From an uncultured Mediterraneibacter sp. (GTDB lineage Bacteria; Bacillota; Clostridia; Lachnospirales; Lachnospiraceae), in assembly GCA_934418295.1 (NCBI GenBank), contig CAKRWZ010000069.1:1-9793 (forward strand): a stretch of 9,793 bases of DNA, given 5' to 3'. Shown here piece by piece: positions 6,806-9,793 of this stretch. The notes below the pieces were generated by a model. The model saw only the letters and a list, made by a program, of their open reading frames with translations. It searched no databases and was not told where the DNA came from. Within the stretch, counting starts at the first letter, position 1. Each line of letters begins with the position of its first letter. The position numbers and the translations under genes are program-made.

Positions 6806-7738
6806 GTGATGAAAAAAGATGAATTTTACTATCCGTCTAAAGATGGAAATACAGAAATCCATACGATTGAGTGGATCCCGGACGGGGAGATAAAAGCGGT
6901 GGTACAACTGTGTCACGGTATGGTGGAGTATATTGACCGGTATGATGATTTTGCTTCCTATTTGTGTGAACGTGGTTTTTATGTGGTGGGAAATGATCAT
7001 TTGGGTCATGGAAAATCGGTTCAGAGCAAATCGGAATATGGGTATTTCAGTGACCGTTACGGCAATGCGTGTCTGATCGGGGACATGCATACGCTCCGAC
7101 AGCGGACGCAGAAAAAGTATCCGGATGTGCCTTATTTTTTGATCGGACACAGCATGGGTTCTGCACTGTCCAGACAATATATGCAGACCTATGGGGCAGG
7201 TTTGCAGGGAGTGATCCTGCTTGGTGTTACGGCAGATCATTCCGGCCTGACCTATGCGACAGGGCAGACTGTCTGCAGGATAGCAGCGTTGTTTAGAGGA
7301 TGGCATTATCACAGCAAGCTGGTCGGGAGCATGGCGATCGGCTCCTATAATCGAAAGTTCCGCCCGAATAAAACCCGCGCAGACTGGGTGACCAGCGACC
7401 AGCAGCAGCTGGAGATTTATATCAAGGATCCCCTTTGTTCTTTTACTTTTACAGTAAATGCTTATTATAATATGATGAAGGGGATGCGGAAGATCCGCAG
7501 AAAAGAGGCGGTCTTTATGATCCCGAAAAATCTGCCGATTCTGCTGGCGGCAGGGATTGATGATCCGGTGGGTGATTTTGGAAAAGGTGTCAGAAAGATC
7601 TACGATACCTATAAAAAGGTCGGGATAAAGGATGTAACACTGCAGCTTTATCCGGATGCCAGACATGAGCTTCTCAACGAAGAAATCAAAGAGAGAGTCT
7701 ACCAGGATCTTTATGAGTGGCTTCAGAAAAGATTATGA
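6806..7738 (+). CDS. Alpha/beta hydrolase, monoacylglycerol lipase / lysophospholipase type
   Basis: This 310-residue protein is a serine hydrolase of the Hydrolase_4 (serine aminopeptidase S33-like) group, which includes bacterial monoacylglycerol lipases and PldB-type lysophospholipases. The oxyanion-hole motif LCHGMVEY is at 35-42, and DHLGHGKS at 64-71. The nucleophile elbow GHSMG gives Ser116. The likely acid is Asp253 in AAGIDDPVGDFGKGV and the base His287 in DARHELLNE. A lid-like insertion spans about 145-235. No signal peptide is seen, so it should be cytoplasmic. Two overlapping starts exist: GTG 6806 and ATG 6809. AAGAGG (6791-6796) overlaps the citrate synthase stop and is better spaced for GTG. 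The 13-base gap to citrate synthase and the lack of a promoter suggest co-transcription. The substrate is not known; a role in releasing fatty acids for the FakB-like protein downstream is inference. Confidence 0.87.
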   Translation: MMKKDEFYYPSKDGNTEIHTIEWIPDGEIKAVVQLCHGMVEYIDRYDDFASYLCERGFYVVGNDHLGHGKSVQSKSEYGYFSDRYGNACLIGDMHTLRQRTQKKYPDVPYFLIGHSMGSALSRQYMQTYGAGLQGVILLGVTADHSGLTYATGQTVCRIAALFRGWHYHSKLVGSMAIGSYNRKFRPNKTRADWVTSDQQQLEIYIKDPLCSFTFTVNAYYNMMKGMRKIRRKEAVFMIPKNLPILLAAGIDDPVGDFGKGVRKIYDTYKKVGIKDVTLQLYPDARHELLNEEIKERVYQDLYEWLQKRL

Positions 7739-7790
7739 TTATGCTTTGTTAAGAATTTGGTTATAAATTTATGAAATCTTTTATAAACAC

Positions 7791-7822
7791 AACATAGTTT
7801 GTACACATTTGTATATTATAGT
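7791..7822 (+). promoter_or_regulatory. Activator-type promoter of sRNA copy 1
   Basis: AACATA (7791-7796), 5 bases, TACACA (7802-7807), 9 bases, then the -10 box TATAGT (7817-7822). There is no acceptable TTGACA-like box at 17 bases. The same arrangement and spacing occurs before sRNA copy 2, with high identity over the whole stretch. The 11-bp periodic direct repeat on the -35 side resembles binding sites of OmpR/PhoB-family regulators. The predicted start is near 7829. Upstream, 7739-7790 is A/T-rich with TTATAAA at 7761 and 7781, and no clear terminator for the hydrolase gene. Confidence 0.6.
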
Positions 7823-7828
7823 AATTAC

Positions 7829-7963
7829 AGATAGTTGATAGAGCAACTATCCCCCCTCATAAAGTACAGACAATCACGAAGCGATTGTCACACTTTACTC
7901 TCATTCCTTTAGATAACTATAACAACAACGAAGAACCCGTTGGCCGAAAGGCTGGCGGGTTTT
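7829..7963 (+). ncRNA. Predicted small RNA, copy 1 (paralogue of 9564-9678)
   Basis: No coding frame fits here, but a well-organised RNA does. Hairpin 1: GATAGTTG (7830-7837) pairs with CAACTATC (7844-7851). A C-run, CCCCCCTCAT (7851-7860), follows. Hairpin 2: GACAATC (7869-7875) pairs with GATTGTC (7883-7889), with an outer AAAGT/ACTTT stem (7861-7865/7892-7896). Then comes a single-stranded CTCTCATTC (7898-7906) and a U/A-rich linker, and finally a terminator hairpin. The second copy in the window keeps hairpin 1, the C-run and the CTCTCATTC region almost base for base, while hairpin 2 differs in sequence but still folds. This indicates a family of trans-acting sRNAs of about 115-135 nt. 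The C-rich loop could pair with G-rich Shine-Dalgarno sequences. I cannot assign it to a named RNA family. Confidence 0.72.
7934..7963 (+). terminator. Intrinsic terminator of sRNA copy 1
   Basis: AACCCGTTGGCC (7934-7945) pairs with GGCTGGCGGGTT (7950-7961) through a GAAA tetraloop, with three G-U pairs in the middle, followed by TTTT (7960-7963). Two of these G-U positions become Watson-Crick pairs in copy 2. Confidence 0.9.
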
Positions 7964-7986
7964 CGCATTGTTTGGGAAATTCAAAA

Positions 7987-8039
7987 ACTTGTTGACATTT
8001 CAACAAGTATGAGATAAACTTGTTGAAGTTTCAACATTA
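7987..8039 (+). promoter_or_regulatory. Double operator, probably for the MarR regulator
   Basis: Site 1 is a perfect 9-bp inverted repeat, ACTTGTTGA-N4-TCAACAAGT (7987-8008). Site 2 is ACTTGTTGA-N4-TCAACATTA (8018-8039), with the inner 6 bp perfect. The sites are offset by 31 bp, about three helical turns, so two dimers would sit on the same DNA face. Site 1 covers the -35 and site 2 covers the -10 edge and the start point, the layout expected for autorepression by the MarR protein encoded just downstream. Confidence 0.8.
7992..8020 (+). promoter_or_regulatory. Promoter of the marR-degV operon
   Basis: A perfect TTGACA (7992-7997), a 17-base spacer and TAAACT (8015-8020). The predicted start, near 8027, falls inside operator site 2. 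The leader to the ATG at 8096 is about 69 bases. Confidence 0.75.
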
Positions 8040-8095
8040 AACGCCGAAAGGAGAAAAGTGTATAGAAAGAAGTGTGGGGGAAGAGGTGTAGGTGT

Positions 8096-8539
8096 ATGGA
8101 CGAGAGATTTGAAACATTTACCGTATTGATCAATCGGATCAACCGGAATATACGAAAGATTAAAAATGAAGAAATGGCGGTTTATAAGCTGAGAAGCGTG
8201 CACATTTCCTGTTTGTATTATTTATACACGAAGGAAGGATTGATCGCTGCAGATTTATGCGGAAAGTGTGCAGAGGATAAAGCGACAATTTCCAGGGCGG
8301 TTGAGTATTTGGAGGCGAACGGTTATCTGACCTGTGAGACAAAGGAAAGTAAACGCTATAAAAGCCCGCTTTTTTTGACCCAAAAGGGCAAAGAGGCAGG
8401 CAAACGGATTGCAGACAAGATCAATGAAGTGCTTGCAAGGATCAGCTCCACCATGACGGAGGCGGAACGGGTTGATTTTTACCGGAAGCTTACCTCGGTC
8501 AGTGAAAGCCTGGAAGCTGTGGCAAAAACATATGAATAA
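8096..8539 (+). CDS. MarR-family transcriptional regulator
   Basis: This 147-residue protein has the MarR winged helix-turn-helix. An N-terminal dimerisation helix (about 5-25) leads to the DNA-binding core at 36-98, with the likely recognition helix in EDKATISRAVEYLEANG (60-76) and a charged wing around ETKESKRYKSPLFLT (81-95). C-terminal helices (about 98-145) complete the dimer interface. ATG 8096 is chosen because AAGAGG (8081-8086) is 9 bases upstream; the in-frame GTG 8072 has a poorer context. The perfect palindromes over its own promoter suggest autorepression relieved by a ligand. degV follows after 55 bases without a visible terminator, so both are likely co-transcribed. Because its partner gene is FakB-like, the ligand might be a fatty acid or acyl derivative, as with FabT, a MarR regulator of lipid genes. 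This is inference; the operator does not match the FabT box closely. Confidence 0.9.
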   Translation: MDERFETFTVLINRINRNIRKIKNEEMAVYKLRSVHISCLYYLYTKEGLIAADLCGKCAEDKATISRAVEYLEANGYLTCETKESKRYKSPLFLTQKGKEAGKRIADKINEVLARISSTMTEAERVDFYRKLTSVSESLEAVAKTYE

Positions 8540-8594
8540 TACCCGCAGATATATAGCTTGTACTGCGAGACCGAAAAAGAAAGGATCAAAGTTT

Positions 8595-9434
8595 ATGAAT
8601 ACAAGAATTATTACAGACTCTACAGCAGATATGATGCCTGAGGTAAAGGAGAGAGTGACAGTAATCCCGCTTACCGTTCATTTTGGAGAGGAAGAATGTA
8701 TCGATGGTGTGACCATTGATCACAAAACCTTTTATGAGAAATTGGTGGAAAGCGATGTACTGCCTACCACAAGTCAGGCGACGCCGGCAGCTTTTATCGG
8801 AGCCTTTGAAGAAGTCAAACAAGCCGGAGAGAGTGCGGTGGTCATCACATTGGCCTCTAAGCTGTCCGGAACCTATCAGAGTGCGATGATCGCTGCTGAA
8901 GAATATGAAAATATTTACATAGTGGACAGCGAGAGCGCAGCGGTAGGAAGCGGCATTTTAGTGGAACTGGCGTTGAGGCTGTCGGATCAGGGCCTGGGAG
9001 CCCGGGAGATCGCTGAAAGACTGGAAGAAGAAAAGAAAAAAATTGTGATCGTAGCACTGGTAGATACATTGGAGTATTTGAAAAGGGGAGGACGGATTTC
9101 AAAAACGGCAGCTTTTGCAGGAACCATGCTGAGAATAAAACCGGTTATTTCGTTGGTGGAGGGAGAAATACGGATTCTGGGAAAAGCCAGAGGATCCAAA
9201 ATGGGAAATAATCTGCTGATACAGGAGATTGAAAAATCCGGAGGCGTAGATTTTGGGAAGCCGGTATTGTTGGGCTATACCGGGCTGTCGGATGCGCTGC
9301 TTGTAAAGTATATCCAAGACAGCCACAAGCTGTGGGAGAAGGGACTCAACCAGATTCGCTATACATCCATCGGAAGTGTAATCGGCACCCACGTGGGTCC
9401 GGGAGCGATCGCAGCGGCATTCTTTACACGGTGA
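8595..9434 (+). CDS. DegV family protein (FakB-type fatty-acid-binding protein)
   Basis: This 279-residue protein has all the marks of the DegV family: IITDSTAD (5-12), PTTSQATP (57-64), ASKLSGTYQSA (87-97), LKRGGRIS (162-169), KPVISL (182-187) and GTHVGPGA (264-271) near the C-terminus. FakB members bind a free fatty acid and present it to the kinase FakA, giving acyl-phosphate for phospholipid synthesis. The chain-length preference cannot be read from sequence. ATG 8595 is chosen since AAAGGA (8580-8585) is 9 bases upstream and the TDS motif then falls at the usual position; the longer frame from 8472 overlaps marR. No fakA gene is in the window, which is common because genomes often carry several fakB genes and one fakA elsewhere. 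Its pairing with marR suggests regulated uptake or use of a fatty acid. Confidence 0.93.
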   Translation: MNTRIITDSTADMMPEVKERVTVIPLTVHFGEEECIDGVTIDHKTFYEKLVESDVLPTTSQATPAAFIGAFEEVKQAGESAVVITLASKLSGTYQSAMIAAEEYENIYIVDSESAAVGSGILVELALRLSDQGLGAREIAERLEEEKKKIVIVALVDTLEYLKRGGRISKTAAFAGTMLRIKPVISLVEGEIRILGKARGSKMGNNLLIQEIEKSGGVDFGKPVLLGYTGLSDALLVKYIQDSHKLWEKGLNQIRYTSIGSVIGTHVGPGAIAAAFFTR

Positions 9435-9524
9435 CTTTTGTATTTCCGGTAATTGTATTGTAGAGAAAAAAGTTAGGATTCCGTAAGAATTTCATAAGAA
9501 AGATTCGAATTCTTTCATACTTTA
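9435..9524 (+). other. A/T-rich spacer after degV with a short inverted repeat
   Basis: GAAAGA (9498-9503) and TCTTTC (9511-9516) form a 6-bp repeat around TTCGAAT, and TTTCATA occurs at 9490 and 9513. There is no U-tract, so it is a poor terminator for degV. It lies just upstream of the sRNA copy 2 promoter and could be part of its control region. No coding frame is supported. Confidence 0.35.
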
Positions 9525-9556
9525 AACATACTTTGAACACAATTGCCCGTTATACT
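9525..9556 (+). promoter_or_regulatory. Activator-type promoter of sRNA copy 2
   Basis: AACATA (9525-9530), 5 bases, AACACA (9536-9541), 9 bases, then -10 TATACT (9551-9556), with the same spacing as copy 1. A slightly wider view shows the 11-bp tandem CTTTAAACATA / CTTTGAACACA (9520-9541). No normal -35 is present. The predicted start is near 9563. Confidence 0.6.
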
Positions 9557-9563
9557 TAACGTC

Positions 9564-9678
9564 AGATAGTTGAAAAACAACTATCTACCCCCTCAAAAGG
9601 CATAGAAGATGCCTATTTCTCTCATTCTTTTAAATAACCTAAACAGACAAAACCCGTTAGCCAATGGCTAGCGGGTTT
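9564..9678 (+). ncRNA. Predicted small RNA, copy 2 (paralogue of 7829-7963)
   Basis: Hairpin 1: AGATAGTTG (9564-9572) pairs with CAACTATCT (9578-9586) around an AAAAA loop. The C-run is ACCCCCTCA (9587-9595). Hairpin 2: AGGCAT (9598-9603) pairs with ATGCCT (9609-9614), shorter than and unrelated in sequence to hairpin 2 of copy 1. Then follow CTCTCATTC (9619-9627), the linker TTTTAAATAAC and a terminator. The order of elements matches copy 1 exactly. The conservation of single-stranded segments over one of the stems suggests that these segments are the functional part. It is convergent with the partial gene at the right edge. Confidence 0.72.
9650..9678 (+). terminator. Intrinsic terminator of sRNA copy 2
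   Basis: AAACCCGTTAGCC (9650-9662) pairs with GGCTAGCGGGTTT (9666-9678) around a 3-base loop, with one G-U pair, then TTTGTGTG. Relative to copy 1 the T-A and A-T pairs at 9658/9670 and 9659/9669 replace G-U pairs, so the stem is kept by compensating changes. Confidence 0.85.
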
Positions 9679-9690
9679 GTGTGTGTGCAC

Positions 9691-9718
9691 AAAAAAGCAT
9701 TACGCTTGTGTAAAATGC
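9691..9718 (-). terminator. Terminator of the partial minus-strand gene
   Basis: On the minus strand GCATTTTAC (9710-9718) pairs with GTAATGC (9697-9703), leaving a 2-base bulge and a 6-base loop, followed by TTTTTT (9691-9696). It starts 3 bases past the stop codon at 9721, which supports that reading frame. Confidence 0.75.
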
Positions 9719-9720
9719 AG

Positions 9721-9793
9721 CTACCGGTCAGGTATCCGCAGTGTTTTTCCGGCGTTTATTTCCGACAGGGCAGCCCCTGGGTTCAGCATGGAC
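9721..9793 (-). CDS. C-terminal end of an unidentified protein, possibly LysM-like
   Basis: Only the last 23 codons are in the window, reading SMLNPGAALSEINAGKTLRI then PDR and a TAG stop (9721-9723). The pattern NPG...L...I.AGK.LRIP resembles the final strand of a LysM peptidoglycan-binding repeat, where NP...I.PGQ.L.IP is typical. The downstream terminator fits a real gene end. The match is short, so the family is only a suggestion; the full gene lies beyond the right edge. Confidence 0.45.
   Translation of the reverse strand, partial: SMLNPGAALSEINAGKTLRIPDR

Noticed and set aside
6728..7666. 312-codon minus-strand frame opposite the alpha/beta hydrolase
   Set aside because: Length alone is impressive, but the plus-strand hydrolase has a full catalytic triad and the antisense product is His/Ile/Arg-rich without a domain.
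7829..7963. Riboswitch or leader of marR
   Set aside because: It ends in a full intrinsic terminator and marR has its own promoter downstream, so a free-standing RNA fits better.
8072..8090. Pairing of the sRNA C-run with GGGGG in the marR leader
   Set aside because: Only about 5 consecutive pairs can be drawn, with mismatches at the flanks, which is too little to claim a target.
8058..8129. 23-codon frame from GTG 8058 after AAAGGAG (8047-8053) in the marR leader, overlapping the marR start
   Set aside because: The SD-to-start spacing is only 4 bases, the start is GTG and the product is not distinctive. It could be a leader peptide, but the sequence alone does not support it.
7829..9678. 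Repeated blocks as CRISPR or insertion-sequence ends
   Set aside because: Only two copies, directly oriented, 1.7 kb apart, with promoter and terminator of their own; no transposase, no terminal inverted repeats and no spacer pattern.

Overview
The window looks like a chromosomal segment of a gut-type Firmicute, most likely a Lachnospiraceae-like member of the Clostridia. The evidence is moderate GC with AGGAGG-type ribosome binding sites, a perfect CIRCE heat-shock operator, a DegV/FakB protein, a MarR regulator and many A/T-rich sigma-A promoters. The family assignment is inference from protein style. No rRNA, tRNA, transposase or CRISPR array is seen.

Layout: a minus-strand flavin-reductase-family gene (109-669) ends at a strong hairpin (33-73). 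A plus-strand cluster then encodes a 12-TM protein carrying a C-terminal LuxR-type HTH (929-2404), a small lipoprotein (about 2426-2989) and the first 45 codons of an OmpR-family response regulator (2991-3128). The regulator breaks off into the out-of-frame C-terminal tail of an unrelated surface-type protein (to 3271), which looks like a deletion scar. Next comes ftsH (3413-5269), whose promoter is overlapped by the CIRCE element. A citrate synthase gene with its own promoter (5422-6792) follows, then an alpha/beta hydrolase of the monoacylglycerol lipase type (6806-7738). After that come a MarR regulator behind a double palindromic operator (8096-8539) and a DegV/FakB-type fatty-acid-binding protein (8595-9434). 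The right edge holds the last codons of a minus-strand gene (9721-9793), possibly ending in a LysM-like repeat.

The most unusual content is in the two large intergenic regions. Each holds a copy of the same small-RNA design (about 7829-7963 and 9564-9678): a nearly identical 5' hairpin, an unpaired C-run, a second hairpin whose sequence differs but whose fold is kept, a conserved CTCTCATTC stretch, and a CCCGTTrGCC-type intrinsic terminator. Both have matching promoters: a TATAnT -10 box preceded, at an identical 9-nt gap, by an 11-bp-period direct repeat (AACATA-N5-WACACA) and no good -35. That is the pattern of promoters activated by an OmpR/PhoB-type response regulator. The two sRNAs bracket the marR-degV operon in the same orientation.

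Functional reading (inference): lipase, MarR regulator and FakB-like protein could form a small lipid-scavenging neighbourhood, with marR-degV autoregulated. FtsH is under HrcA-type heat-shock control. The 12-TM/LuxR protein is probably a membrane-bound one-component sensor-regulator.
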